From assembly GCF_009380165.1 (NCBI RefSeq), contig NZ_WHUF01000003.1:930001-994000 (forward strand): 64,000 bases of DNA, given 5' to 3'. Made by a program: the position numbers and the translations under genes. Positions 7,722-20,602 of this stretch are shown in pieces. Each line of letters begins with the position of its first letter. Positions within the stretch are counted from its first letter, which is position 1. Source of the DNA: Rugamonas rivuli. Its GTDB lineage: Bacteria; Pseudomonadota; Gammaproteobacteria; Burkholderiales; Burkholderiaceae_D. A model generated the notes under the pieces. That model was not told the origin of the DNA. It saw only the letters and a list, made by a program, of their open reading frames with translations, and did not search any database.

Positions 7722-8555
7722 TCACACAGCCTGGGCGAAATCCGTGCGGATCTGCGACTCGCGTGGCAGCACCAGGCGGCCGTGGCGCACCTGGCGGTTC
7801 CAGTCGTGGTTGGCGCGTTCCTTGTCGGCGCAGTAGTAGCTGCGCTCATGGTCCAGATGCAGGCTGACCAGCGTATGCCGCGCACGCACGCCACGCACGC
7901 CGATGTGGTTCAGCCGCAGCCCCATATTGAGATCGCCGCCGCCGTAAGCCATCTGCTCGTCGAAACCGCCCACCGCCAGCACATCGTCACGCCAGGCGCA
8001 GCTGTTGGAGCCGCTGAAGGCGTTGCGCTGCGTGAGCAGGTCCAGCGCCCGCGCCAGCCAGCGGTTACGCGTGAGCCGGTTGGCGCTCTTGCAAAAGCCC
8101 GGGATCGCACTCAGGTAGCCATAGTCGAACAAACTCTGGTCGCGCACCGCCTCCAGCAGGTCGTGCCGCAGGTGATAGGCCTCGGGGATGCTGACATGGC
8201 TGCCGCCCGACAGAAAAATCCCCCGCCGCATCAGCCGCACATAGTTGGCCACATAATCGTCGCGCGGGACGCAGTCGCCGTCGGTGAACAGCAGCAGGTC
8301 GCCGCTGGCCGCCAGCACGGCGCGGTTGAGCGCACGGTATTTGCCGAAGCCGCGCTGCTCCTGGTTCTGGTACAGCAGCGGAATCGTCCAGCCGCGCCGC
8401 CGCACCGCCTCCAGCGCGGCGCCGATCGCCGGGTCGCGGCCATCCTGCGCGATGATGATCTGATCGGGCTTGCGGGTCTGCATGGCGTAGCCGGTCAGCA
8501 CGCATTCGAGCTCGCGGCCCTTGCGGTGCGCCGAAATGATGACGGTGATTTTCAT
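7722..8555 (-). CDS. Family 2 glycosyltransferase
   Basis: A 277-residue GT-A fold glycosyltransferase. The N-terminal nucleotide-binding strand is MKITVIISAHRKGRELECVL, the metal/UDP-sugar motif is FTDGD (90-94), and the C-terminal acceptor/catalytic region has GGFDEQMAYGGGDLNMGLRL (about 207-226). There is no membrane segment, so it is cytosolic or peripheral. The start ATG at 8553-8555 begins the recognisable domain; upstream in-frame sequence is not protein-like. It stands alone between the DUF2145 pair and divergent metH, so the glycan it builds cannot be inferred. Confidence 0.88.
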   Translation of the reverse strand: MKITVIISAHRKGRELECVLTGYAMQTRKPDQIIIAQDGRDPAIGAALEAVRRRGWTIPLLYQNQEQRGFGKYRALNRAVLAASGDLLLFTDGDCVPRDDYVANYVRLMRRGIFLSGGSHVSIPEAYHLRHDLLEAVRDQSLFDYGYLSAIPGFCKSANRLTRNRWLARALDLLTQRNAFSGSNSCAWRDDVLAVGGFDEQMAYGGGDLNMGLRLNHIGVRGVRARHTLVSLHLDHERSYYCADKERANHDWNRQVRHGRLVLPRESQIRTDFAQAV

Positions 8556-8689
8556 TGTGGCGCCTGGAGAATAAGGAAAGCTTATTCTCTCGACACCATG
8601 TTGCAGGCGGATTGCGCACTGTAGCGCCTGCGTATCGCTATGTGTCGCAAAGCTGCGTGATGTAAAAACAGGCAAATTTGGCAGATTGT

Positions 8690-8704
8690 TGCTGCGTCGC
8701 AGCA
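8690..8704. promoter_or_regulatory. Perfect dyad upstream of metH
   Basis: TGCTGCG-T-CGCAGCA is a perfect 7-bp inverted repeat with a 1-bp centre, about 30 bp upstream of the metH -10-like TATAAT at 8733-8738. The tiny loop argues for a protein operator, not an RNA hairpin. The regulator is unknown. The gap 8556-8792 otherwise holds only promoter-like sequence. Confidence 0.4.
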
Positions 8705-8732
8705 GTCTTCTGAAGCAAATTCCGTGATGCCG

Positions 8733-8738
8733 TATAAT
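8733..8738 (+). promoter_or_regulatory. Putative -10 element of metH
   Basis: A perfect TATAAT 54 bp before the metH ATG. No good -35 hexamer lies 16-18 bp upstream, so activation by a factor at the nearby dyad is possible. I saw no S-adenosylhomocysteine or cobalamin riboswitch consensus in the leader. Confidence 0.45.
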
Positions 8739-8792
8739 TTTAGACCGTCGGCAACTCCCGTCGCGCTCGTCCACGACCTCAGAAAGTTATAA

Positions 8793-12593
<3,801 letters not shown>

Positions 12594-12597
12594 TGTT

Positions 12598-13248
12598 TTA
12601 CTGCGCGGCCATCGTCTCGGTGGCCGCCGCCGTGTTCGCGCCGGACGCGGCCTGCGCCTGGGCCAGCAGCCGGCTATCTGGCGGCAGGCTGGCCTGGAAC
12701 AGCTTGTAGGCTTCGGCCGTCAGCGCCACAAAGGCGTTCTGGTGTTCCAGCAGCTGGGCCGTCATCCATTCCCAGCCTTCGTCGGTTTCGTGCAGCCATA
12801 CCATGCCATCCGGGAAGGAAGTCGGTATCGCGTCGATCGGCGCCTGCACGGCGATCTGGCTTTGCGGCCCCCACAGAAAATCCGGCGGCAGTTCGCGCCG
12901 CCAGCCGTGGCCGTTCTTTTCAGCGTAGATGTGATTGTGACGGAAGGTCAGATCGACCACTTCGCGCTCGGTCATCACGTCGTCGGCAGATTCGATCCAG
13001 CAGTGGTAGGCGCCGCCGGCGGGGTTGGAGAAGGCATTGTTGTCCATCATGCGCATCAACTCGCCGCCGCCGCAATCGACAGCGGCCAGGCCCGCCACCG
13101 GCCGGTACACCCGCCCCAGTACGATGCTGATCAGGTTGGAGCCGACGATGGCGTAAACATGGCACAACGAACAGTATTGTTCGGGATAGTACTGGCGAAC
13201 CACCTGGTTCACGCAGTGCGCGATCAGAGCCCGGACGGATTGAGGCAT
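12598..13248 (-). CDS. Hypothetical protein, possibly DUF2026-like
   Basis: A 216-residue protein that I do not firmly recognise. The N-terminal half has YCSLCHVYAIVGSNLISIVLG (residues 24-44) with closely spaced Cys-x2-Cys-His, followed by YHCWIESADDVM and DLTFRHNHIYAE. This Cys...His...Asp spacing is reminiscent of papain-like/transglutaminase folds and of DUF2026, a tentative match. The C-terminal tail is Ala-rich and low complexity. It has no signal peptide. It is convergent with metH (4-bp gap) and divergent from the small gene at 13353. No good ribosome-binding site precedes its ATG. Confidence 0.72.
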   Translation of the reverse strand: MPQSVRALIAHCVNQVVRQYYPEQYCSLCHVYAIVGSNLISIVLGRVYRPVAGLAAVDCGGGELMRMMDNNAFSNPAGGAYHCWIESADDVMTEREVVDLTFRHNHIYAEKNGHGWRRELPPDFLWGPQSQIAVQAPIDAIPTSFPDGMVWLHETDEGWEWMTAQLLEHQNAFVALTAEAYKLFQASLPPDSRLLAQAQAASGANTAAATETMAAQ

Positions 13249-13352
13249 TCAAAAACTCACGAAAACGATTTGTATCCTTATGTATCGGATTGATTTACGG
13301 AAACTTTAGGTCAATGTTCAGCTCGGTTTGGCTTAAATCAAGGATATCTGCA

Positions 13353-13589
13353 ATGGATGTAGTGATGCGAAAAGAGATAGCTCAGGAAGTGCTTTCCATG
13401 CTTGAGGCACAGTCAAAAGAACTGAATAATTCGCTCATCCGGGTGCGGGAAGCCTGCAGCGAGGAGGAGTTCGACGCTTACCGGGAAGAGATAGGAAAAA
13501 TCATGGGGGCGATGTATCTCGACATCATGAAGCCGATACACAGGAAGTATCCAGAACTCGAACCTGCAGAGTTGCGCCTGTCACGATAG
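13353..13589 (+). CDS. Small hypothetical helical protein
   Basis: A 78-residue charged protein beginning MDVVMRKEIAQEVLSML. AAGGA at 13340-13344 lies 8 nt before the ATG at 13353 and decides the start. It is predicted to be nearly all helical (heptad-like LxxxxxxLxxxI), soluble and without Cys. Base composition is lower in GC than its neighbours. The 3' end overlaps the convergent DUF7661 gene by 9 bp. No family recognised. Confidence 0.6.
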   Translation: MDVVMRKEIAQEVLSMLEAQSKELNNSLIRVREACSEEEFDAYREEIGKIMGAMYLDIMKPIHRKYPELEPAELRLSR

Positions 13590-13799
13590 CTGCACCGCCT
13601 TGCAATTTCGAGGCGTAGCATTTTCATGATAGAGGTCGGCCAGATACTCGCACAGCTCATGCTCGGCGACGTCGCCTGGGACGATGAAATCTGCCGGCCG
13701 GCGCTTGCCGTCGGCCCCAAGGTAGAAGGCACGCCAAGCCCCCGCTGTGCCGGTGATCGCTATAAACTTTCCGAAAATATTAAACCTGAATTCCTTCAT
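13581..13799 (-). CDS. DUF7661-like small protein
   Basis: A 72-residue protein beginning MKEFRFNIFGKFIAITGT, with GAWRAFYLGADGKRRPADFIVP and a C-terminal ELCEYLADLYHENATP. This pattern resembles the DUF7661 family of short proteins of unknown function (recognition from memory, moderate certainty). The ATG (13797-13799) overlaps the TGA of the upstream DUF6434 gene as ATGA. It is the last gene of the four-gene run with the ABC exporter. Confidence 0.75.
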   Translation of the reverse strand: MKEFRFNIFGKFIAITGTAGAWRAFYLGADGKRRPADFIVPGDVAEHELCEYLADLYHENATPRNCKAVQLS

Positions 13800-14017
13800 G
13801 CCCGCCCCCGCTCGCGGCGGCGCGTCCATTCATCCGCCACGTCGCCCATATTCTTCGCGGCACCGCTGCGCACCCAGGCCATCAGCTCACGGTCGAACTT
13901 GAAATCCGGTCCGCACTGGCCGGAAAGAAAGCGGCGCACGTTTTGCGTGTTCCGATAGTCCGCATCAATTTCAGTCGCCCGCGAAATTTCCGCACCATGC
14001 CAGTCGAATTTCATCAT
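13796..14017 (-). CDS. DUF6434 domain protein
   Basis: A 73-residue protein that is almost entirely one DUF6434-like domain: FDWHGAEISRATEIDADY, then NTQNVRRFL and FDRELMAWVR. Function unknown; similar domains occur fused to SAP-like nucleic-acid-binding modules in other proteins (family knowledge, not seen here). Both ends overlap neighbours by 4 bp (ATGA): with the permease stop upstream and the DUF7661 start downstream. This tight coupling argues it is expressed with the ABC exporter. Confidence 0.8.
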   Translation of the reverse strand: MMKFDWHGAEISRATEIDADYRNTQNVRRFLSGQCGPDFKFDRELMAWVRSGAAKNMGDVADEWTRRRERGRA

Positions 14018-15327
14018 TTCTGATCCCGTAAGAATTTCCAGCCCGCGATGCCGCCAAACACCACGGCAAACGCCAGCTGCACAGCGATCGGCTGCAGCGC
14101 ACCATCGAGGCCCAGGCCGCGCCACGTGACGGCATCGAAACCGTCGACCGCCCAGCGCGTCGGCACCACCAGCGTGGCCTGCTGCACCCAGGCCGGGAAC
14201 ACGAACGACGGCACCCACGCCCCGCCCAGCATCACCATGATCAGCGTGGCGAAGGTGGCGATGCCGCGCGCCGCTTCCGGCGTCTTGCCAAAGGCGGCGA
14301 TCAGCAGGCCGAACGCCGCGGTCATCAGCGAGAAGCTGGCGGCCATGCCGAGGAAGCCGGGCAAACTGCTGATCTGTACCTTGAAGATCAGCATGGCGCA
14401 GACGAACATCGAGCACATCAGCGCCATGGCGATGATGGCGCCCGACACGGCGCGGCCGCTCAGCACCGTGGCCAGCGACACCGGCGCCGCCAGCAGGCGG
14501 TTCCAGACGCCGGTACGACGCGCCAGCAAAATGCCGACACCCATGTCGATGCCCATGAACAGGATGAACTGCACGCCCATGCCGGCAAACGAATGCGCAT
14601 AGCCGTTGTACTTGGGACCGCTGCTGAGCGCCTGATCCTGCGTGGTGTAAGGCATGGTCATGCCGACCGGCGCATCGGCCGGCGCCGGCTTGCCCTCGGC
14701 CTTGGCGGCGGCTTCCTTGCCGGCGTCGTCGGCGGCGCGCTGGTCCTGGAATTTCTTCAGGCTGGTGAGGAACTCGCTCAACGGGGCCTTGGCGGGATCG
14801 CCGGCGGCTTCGGCGCGCAGTTCGGCCAGCTGCTTCTCCGTGGTCAGGTTGCCCTTGGGGCCCATGGCGGCGGCGCTGGTCACCTGCATCACCTGCTGCG
14901 TCAGCAAGCCCTTCACCATGGCCAGCATGGTCGATTGCGAAGGATCGTAGTAGACCGGCAGCTCCGGCTTGTTGCGGCCGCTGAACAGCGCGCCGGCGGC
15001 GGCATCGCCGAAGCCGGCCGGTATCACCACCGCCACCGACAGCTTGCCATGCCGCACCCGGTCCTGGGCCTCGGCGTCGCTCAGATCGATGATGGTCAGG
15101 GCGCTGTCGGCTTTCAGGCCGGCGGCGATTTTCTTGCCGCTGTCGGACTGGTCCAGCTGCACCAGGCCGACTTCGATCTTGCTGGTCTTGGCTTCGGAGC
15201 CGCCGCCGAACAGCGAACCGAAGAAGGCCGCCAGGATGACCGGCATCAGCAGGTGCAGCATCAGCGCGCGCTTGTCGTTGATATAGAGGATCAAGTCCTT
15301 GCGGACCAGGGCGATCAATGCAGTCAT
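14014..15327 (-). CDS. ABC-2 type exporter permease
   Basis: A 437-residue permease of the ABC-2/NatB-YhhJ type. One N-terminal transmembrane helix (about 22-40) precedes a large extracytoplasmic region (about 45-240) that includes a Gly-Ala/Lys charged stretch. Five or so helices fill the C-terminal half (about 245-430: FILFMGIDMGVGILLARR, IIAMALMCSMFVCAMLIF, and others). It would pair with the ATPase encoded 10 bp upstream. Substrate is not evident. The stop overlaps the DUF6434 start. Confidence 0.92.
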   Translation of the reverse strand: MTALIALVRKDLILYINDKRALMLHLLMPVILAAFFGSLFGGGSEAKTSKIEVGLVQLDQSDSGKKIAAGLKADSALTIIDLSDAEAQDRVRHGKLSVAVVIPAGFGDAAAGALFSGRNKPELPVYYDPSQSTMLAMVKGLLTQQVMQVTSAAAMGPKGNLTTEKQLAELRAEAAGDPAKAPLSEFLTSLKKFQDQRAADDAGKEAAAKAEGKPAPADAPVGMTMPYTTQDQALSSGPKYNGYAHSFAGMGVQFILFMGIDMGVGILLARRTGVWNRLLAAPVSLATVLSGRAVSGAIIAMALMCSMFVCAMLIFKVQISSLPGFLGMAASFSLMTAAFGLLIAAFGKTPEAARGIATFATLIMVMLGGAWVPSFVFPAWVQQATLVVPTRWAVDGFDAVTWRGLGLDGALQPIAVQLAFAVVFGGIAGWKFLRDQK

Positions 15328-15337
15328 GGTGTTCCTA

Positions 15338-16279
<942 letters not shown>

Positions 16280-16428
16280 AGCCGCCCTGTTGAGTATTCG
16301 ATAAGCGGCAAGCATAGCGTCGCGATACATAAATGGCAAGTTGCCTGTCCCGGCGGTGAACTTTTGCGTTGTTGCGGGGCCTAAGAAGTGAATGCCGCCA
16401 TCCGGGCGGCCTGACTAGGGAGGCGCAT

Positions 16429-16806
16429 ATGGCAACCAATCCGTCCGTCAAACGCTGGCAGGACCAGCTGATCCTGCTGCTGGGGCTGTGGTTCTTTATT
16501 TCACCGTGGGTGTTTGCGTATCCGATCCCGTCGATCCAGGCGTGGACCGCGTTCATCTCCGGCGCGGTGGTGGCGCTGCTGGCCGCGTTCGATCTGTACA
16601 AGACCTACTTCTGGGCCGTGGTGCTCAATCTGCTGGTGGGGATATGGGTTGCGATTTCACCGTGGGTGCTGAAAATCGCCGACAACCGCGAGCTGATGTG
16701 GAACTCGGTCGTGGTGGGCATCGCGGTCGTGGTGCTGGCGCTGTGGGAAATGCGCACCGATCCCGAGCTGCACAAGCACTGGCCGGGCGCGGGCCACGCA
16801 ACCTGA
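16429..16806 (+). CDS. SPW-repeat membrane protein
   Basis: A 125-residue inner-membrane protein with the two SPW repeats that define the family: LWFFISPWVFAY (about 20-31) and VGIWVAISPWVLK (about 68-80). Four predicted helices fill it: two after each SPW. The ATG at 16429 is preceded by GGGAGG (16418-16423). Function of the family is unknown. It is divergent from the ABC operon and convergent with the EAL/HDOD gene. Confidence 0.9.
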   Translation: MATNPSVKRWQDQLILLLGLWFFISPWVFAYPIPSIQAWTAFISGAVVALLAAFDLYKTYFWAVVLNLLVGIWVAISPWVLKIADNRELMWNSVVVGIAVVVLALWEMRTDPELHKHWPGAGHAT

Positions 16807-16836
16807 GGTGACGTCAGCCCGGCCCGCCGTGGTGCG

Positions 16837-18117
16837 TTACAGCGCGTAGCGCACCACGTTGTCGCTCCACTCGAAGGCGGCCATTTCCAGTTCCACCAGT
16901 TCGTCGGTGGACATGGCGAGGTCGCGCAGTGTCGGCACGATGTGGTCGTCCATTTCCTCGATGCGCTCGATGCATTCGGCCAGCTTGAGCAGGTCGCCGA
17001 AGAAGCCGCCGCGATACAGCAGCGCTTCCGACACTTCCTCGTTGACCGGGATCTGCGCCAGGATTTCGGACATCGGTATGCCGAACAGCGTGTCCATCAG
17101 CGACATGATGCCGACCGTGAACGCGATATCGGCCGAGTGGCGCTGGCTCGGGCGCAGCTTGCCGGCCAACAGCTCCAGCAGGCGGCCGCGCGTGGTGGCC
17201 AGCATCAGCAGCGGCGTCATGCTGTGGCCGCGCTTGCTCGGTTCGGCATACAGCATGATCTGGAGCCAGCGTTGCAGCTGGCGGCGGCCCAGTATCGTCA
17301 CGGCCTGGCTCAGCGAGTCGATGCGCTGGCGCGCGCCGACGGCCGGCGTGTTCACCAGGCGCAGCAGGTTCAGCGCCAGCGACACGTCGCGCTTGATGGC
17401 GCGCTCGATTTCCTGGTTGTCCGCCTCGGACGTCACCAGTGTCATCAGCTCCATCACCGCCAGCTGCGACGGCGACAGCTTCTTGCCGCTCATGATGACG
17501 GGCTTGGAGAAGTAATAGCCCTGGAAGTAGTCGAAGCCCAGGTCCAGGCAGTTCTTGAATTCTTCGCGGGTCTCGACCTTTTCCGCCACCAGCTTCTTCT
17601 GCTCCTGGCGGAAGCGCGGGGCCAGCTTCATCAGCGTGGCCAGCGGCAGGTTGCGCAAGTCCATCTTGACGTAGTCGACCAGCGGCAGCAGCGCCGCCAC
17701 GTTGGCCGATTCGCCGGTGACGTCGTCCAGCGCGAAACGGAAGCCGTGGCCGGCCAACTCCGTCATGCGCGCCAGCAGCGGCGGCGTCAGCGGCAGGGTT
17801 TCGGCGACCTCCAGCACCACTTTTTCGCGCGGCAGGAAGGGGAAGATGTCGGTCATGAGGACGTCGGCATCCACGTTGACGAAGCCCAGGGCGTCGCCGA
17901 TGGTCTTTTCCATGCCCAGCTGCGAGGCATGGGCGATCACCGCCGCCGTCGCCGCCAGCTCGTTGGTGACGTTGGCCGGACCCACCGGAGCGTTGCGGAA
18001 AAGCAACTCGTAGCCGAACAGGGTCTGGTTACGGTCCAGGATGGGCTGGCGCCCCAGATAGAATTCGCGCACGCGCAGATTCCGGGGACCGGTATCGTGT
18101 AGGGAGAGATCGATCAT
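16837..18117 (-). CDS. EAL-HDOD signalling protein (YuxH-like), EAL degenerate
   Basis: A 426-residue cytosolic protein with an N-terminal EAL-like domain (about 15-215) and a C-terminal HDOD domain (about 220-420). It matches the YuxH architecture: FYLGRQPILDRNQTLFGYELLFR (19-41), where ELL replaces EAL, FALDDVTGE at about 148 and YFQGYYFSKP near 200. The substitutions around the metal-binding residues suggest it may bind c-di-GMP or act structurally without cleaving it (inference). HDOD domains mediate regulatory protein contacts without the HD phosphohydrolase pair. It stands alone, so its partner is unknown. Confidence 0.9.
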   Translation of the reverse strand: MIDLSLHDTGPRNLRVREFYLGRQPILDRNQTLFGYELLFRNAPVGPANVTNELAATAAVIAHASQLGMEKTIGDALGFVNVDADVLMTDIFPFLPREKVVLEVAETLPLTPPLLARMTELAGHGFRFALDDVTGESANVAALLPLVDYVKMDLRNLPLATLMKLAPRFRQEQKKLVAEKVETREEFKNCLDLGFDYFQGYYFSKPVIMSGKKLSPSQLAVMELMTLVTSEADNQEIERAIKRDVSLALNLLRLVNTPAVGARQRIDSLSQAVTILGRRQLQRWLQIMLYAEPSKRGHSMTPLLMLATTRGRLLELLAGKLRPSQRHSADIAFTVGIMSLMDTLFGIPMSEILAQIPVNEEVSEALLYRGGFFGDLLKLAECIERIEEMDDHIVPTLRDLAMSTDELVELEMAAFEWSDNVVRYAL

Positions 18118-18205
18118 TGCTTCTATCAGTACAAAACATGGGGCTGATATTTCGCCGTACTAATATTTTGACAGCAATATCTGGCCCTGTCTTGGATAAT
18201 TTGGC

Positions 18206-18979
18206 TCAGTCCCCGGCCTGCGGAACGCCGTCGATGAACAGTTTCAGCTCGCCGGCGCCGAAGGCCGTCCATTGCTCGTTGGTGGTCAGCGGCTGGGTGA
18301 CGATGATGGCGACGCGGTCGTTGGGCGTGGTCACTTGAGAAAAATCGACGCTGACATCCTCGTCCGACAGGACGGCCTTGTCGAACGGGTGCTGGCGCAC
18401 CAGGTAGAACAAGTTGGTCGAGCAATGGGCGAACAGCTCGCCGCCGGACGACAGCAGCATGTTGAACGTGCCATAGCCGGCGATCTCGCGCGTCAGGTCG
18501 GCCAGCGCGGCGCGCAGCTCGGCCAGCGGCGGGCGCTGCTCGCCGAAGCGGGCCCGCAGGTGCTGCAGGATGTAGCAGAACGCCTGTTCGCTGTCGGTAT
18601 TGCCGACCGGGCGATAGGCGCCATTGAGCACCGGCGCGAATTCCTTCAGGTCGCCGTTGTGGGCGAACACCCAGTACTGGCCCCACAGCTCACGCACGAA
18701 GGGATGGCAATTCTCCAGCGCCACCTGGCCCTGCGTGGCCTTGCGGATATGGGCGATGACGTTGGTGGACTTGATCGGGTAGCGCTTGATCAGCTCGGCA
18801 ATCGGCGAGGCGATCGCCGCCTGGTGGTCGACGAAGTGGCGCACGCCGGCGCCTTCGAAAAAGGCGATGCCCCAGCCGTCATGGTGGGTATCGGTCTGGC
18901 CGCCGCGCATGGCGAAGCCGGTAAAGCTGAACACAATGTCGGTCGGGACATTGCAGTTCATTCCTAGGAGTTGGCACAT
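18206..18979 (-). CDS. Class II glutamine amidotransferase, YafJ-like
   Basis: A 257-residue N-terminal-nucleophile amidotransferase. The catalytic Cys is residue 2 (MCQLLGMNCN), exposed after Met removal. The glutaminase signature follows: GGQTDTHHDGWGIAFFEG (about 26-43), VIAHIRKATQG (about 74-84, Arg binding substrate carboxylate) and FAHNGDLKEF (about 104-113, oxyanion Asn-Gly). The synthetase/acceptor half is absent, as in YafJ/EgtC-like proteins, so the acceptor is unknown. Monocistronic by spacing. Confidence 0.95.
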   Translation of the reverse strand: MCQLLGMNCNVPTDIVFSFTGFAMRGGQTDTHHDGWGIAFFEGAGVRHFVDHQAAIASPIAELIKRYPIKSTNVIAHIRKATQGQVALENCHPFVRELWGQYWVFAHNGDLKEFAPVLNGAYRPVGNTDSEQAFCYILQHLRARFGEQRPPLAELRAALADLTREIAGYGTFNMLLSSGGELFAHCSTNLFYLVRQHPFDKAVLSDEDVSVDFSQVTTPNDRVAIIVTQPLTTNEQWTAFGAGELKLFIDGVPQAGD

Positions 18980-19032
18980 GGTCTGGTTCTCTGTTGTTAC
19001 AGGCGAACCATACCATGCGCCGCGTGCTTTTT

Positions 19033-19290
19033 TTAGTGCAGCAGCACCGGATGGCTCATCAGCTCATCATAACTGCCCAAAAACTCGTCGATTTCCGCCA
19101 TCGTCGGCTCGCCCGCGATCAACTCGTTGACGTCGCGGCGGAAGTTCTGCGCCAGGATGCCGTTGATGAAGATTTCGCGCTTGCCGCCTTTGTCGACGAT
19201 TTCGTAGCCGCCGAAACGCAGCGCATCCAGGGTACGGTCGGCGCCGAATTCGACAACACTGTATTGCTCGCTGTTATAGATGAGGTTCAT
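19033..19290 (-). CDS. DUF3567 family protein
   Basis: An 85-residue protein, MNLIYNSEQYSVVEFGAD, with YEIVDKGGKREIFING and a C-terminal helical segment (EPTMAEIDEFLGSYDELM). It matches DUF3567, a small family largely confined to Burkholderiales. AAGGAAG on the coding strand, 5 nt before the ATG at 19288-19290, decides the start over the ATG 15 bases upstream. Function unknown. Confidence 0.9.
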   Translation of the reverse strand: MNLIYNSEQYSVVEFGADRTLDALRFGGYEIVDKGGKREIFINGILAQNFRRDVNELIAGEPTMAEIDEFLGSYDELMSHPVLLH

Positions 19291-19401
19291 GTTGCTTCCT
19301 TTCACAAGGGGCGTAACACTACTCGGTTGCGCCTTCAGTACCGAAATGGGGCTGAAAGCGGACGATTCAAGGCCAAAAACAGGCCGATCAGCGGGCGGGG
19401 C

Positions 19402-19821
19402 TTAGGCCGCGATGTCGGGTTGCAACTCCAGCAACGCGCCGTAGGGCGCCTCGGACAACCAGGAACGCAGCAGTTCAAGGTGCTCGGCGGAAGCCAGACT
19501 GATGTAGAGCCGCGCCGGAGGACGGCGCAGCACGCGATTCAATGTTACTCGCAAAATGAGATTGCCGCTGCAATGGAGACAGCCTGGGGCAATACGCAAC
19601 ACTTGCGGTACGGGATCGAAGGGGATGGGGCCGTCGGCGGGGTCGAAGACCAGTGCCGGACAACCGTCCGACAGGCCTTCCAGGATAACGACGCTGGGCA
19701 CGCCTGTTTCCAGGCGTGCGGCGATGGCGGTTTCGCGCTCGCGGGCGCGGGAGCCAATGACCAGCCAGGTCGGCACCGGCGCCCGTGATGGGGCTGCGCC
19801 GGCGGACTTGGGTCCGGTCAC
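19402..19821 (-). CDS. COG0523/CobW-like short protein without P-loop
   Basis: A 139-residue cytosolic protein. The segment GCLHCSGNLILRVTLNRVLRRPPARLYISLASAEHL (about 80-115) resembles the region after the CxCC metal motif of COG0523 G3E GTPases (GCLCC...L...L..RP..LLIE-SG), here with C-x-x-C. A Walker A motif is missing: the N-terminus has TWLVIGSRARERETAIA where GxxGxGKT is expected. It may therefore be a degenerate or stand-alone metal/ligand module (inference). It starts 5 bp after the ntrX stop on the same strand, so it is probably the last gene of the rsmB-ntrYX run. Confidence 0.7.
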   Translation of the reverse strand: MTGPKSAGAAPSRAPVPTWLVIGSRARERETAIAARLETGVPSVVILEGLSDGCPALVFDPADGPIPFDPVPQVLRIAPGCLHCSGNLILRVTLNRVLRRPPARLYISLASAEHLELLRSWLSEAPYGALLELQPDIAA

Positions 19822-19825
19822 GGGC

Positions 19826-20539
19826 TCAGACGCCCTTTTTTGCGAGTTTGCCCGGCTCCACGCCCAATTGCTTGAGCTTGCGGTACAAGTGCGTGCGTTC
19901 CAGGCCGGTTTTCTCGGCCACGCGCGTCATGCTGCCGCCTTCGCGGCCCAGGTGGTGTTCGAAATACATGCGCTCGAAAGCGTCGCGCGCCTCGCGCAGC
20001 GGCAGGTCGAACGACAGGTTGAACATGTGGTTGTCGGCGCCGGCGATGGTGGCGCCGCCGCGCACGGCAATCGCCGCAGCCGGGTTGGGCTGGTTGAAGC
20101 CGGCGTTGGGCGCCTCCTCGGGCTGGGCCGCCGCCACCGGACGCGGCGCCAGCGCCGGCGCGCGCACCGTTTCCTGCGCGCGGGTCAGGCCTTGCTGGAC
20201 CGCCTTCAGCAGTTTTTGCAGGGCGATCGGCTTTTCCAGGAAATTGAGCGCACCGATGCGGGTCGCCTCGACCGCCGTATCGATGGTCGCATGACCCGAC
20301 ATCATAATCACCGGCATGGTCAGCAGACCGTCGCGCTGCCACTCCTTGAGCAGCGTGACGCCGTCGGTATCCGGCATCCAGATATCGAGCAGCACCAGGT
20401 CGGGCGCACCGCCGGCCCGCGCCTCACGCGCCTGCTGGGCGTTTTCCGCCAGTTGTATCGCATGTCCTTCGTCGCTCAAGATTTCCGAGAGCAACTCACG
20501 GATACCCATTTCATCGTCCACTACCAGAATGTTTGCCAT
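19826..20539 (-). CDS. ntrX: NtrX-like response regulator lacking the AAA+ domain
   Basis: A 237-residue response regulator. The receiver domain (1-120) has VVDDE at 6-10, phosphoacceptor D52 (LLDIWMP), S81 and K103. An Ala/Pro-rich linker (about 120-175) leads straight to a Fis-type HTH at the C-terminus (about 205-230, RVAEKTGLERTHLYRKLKQLG). Classical NtrX has a sigma-54-contacting AAA+ domain between these parts; it is absent without frameshift, so this regulator cannot activate sigma-54 promoters directly. It lies 63 bp downstream of ntrY, its probable kinase. Confidence 0.9.
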   Translation of the reverse strand: MANILVVDDEMGIRELLSEILSDEGHAIQLAENAQQAREARAGGAPDLVLLDIWMPDTDGVTLLKEWQRDGLLTMPVIMMSGHATIDTAVEATRIGALNFLEKPIALQKLLKAVQQGLTRAQETVRAPALAPRPVAAAQPEEAPNAGFNQPNPAAAIAVRGGATIAGADNHMFNLSFDLPLREARDAFERMYFEHHLGREGGSMTRVAEKTGLERTHLYRKLKQLGVEPGKLAKKGV

Positions 20540-20602
20540 CTTCCCTTGCCTTCCTCATTTCGCCAGCTCATGGCCGGCAATGATTTTTCTAATCCGTGCT
20601 AC

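Noticed and set aside
8556..8792. SAH or cobalamin riboswitch upstream of metH
   Set aside because: No matching conserved sequence blocks were seen in the leader; the only clear elements are the dyad and a -10 box.
18126..18686. Arg/Pro/Gly-rich open frames overlapping the YafJ-type gene
   Set aside because: Frame-shifted shadow with no ribosome-binding site or recognisable domain.
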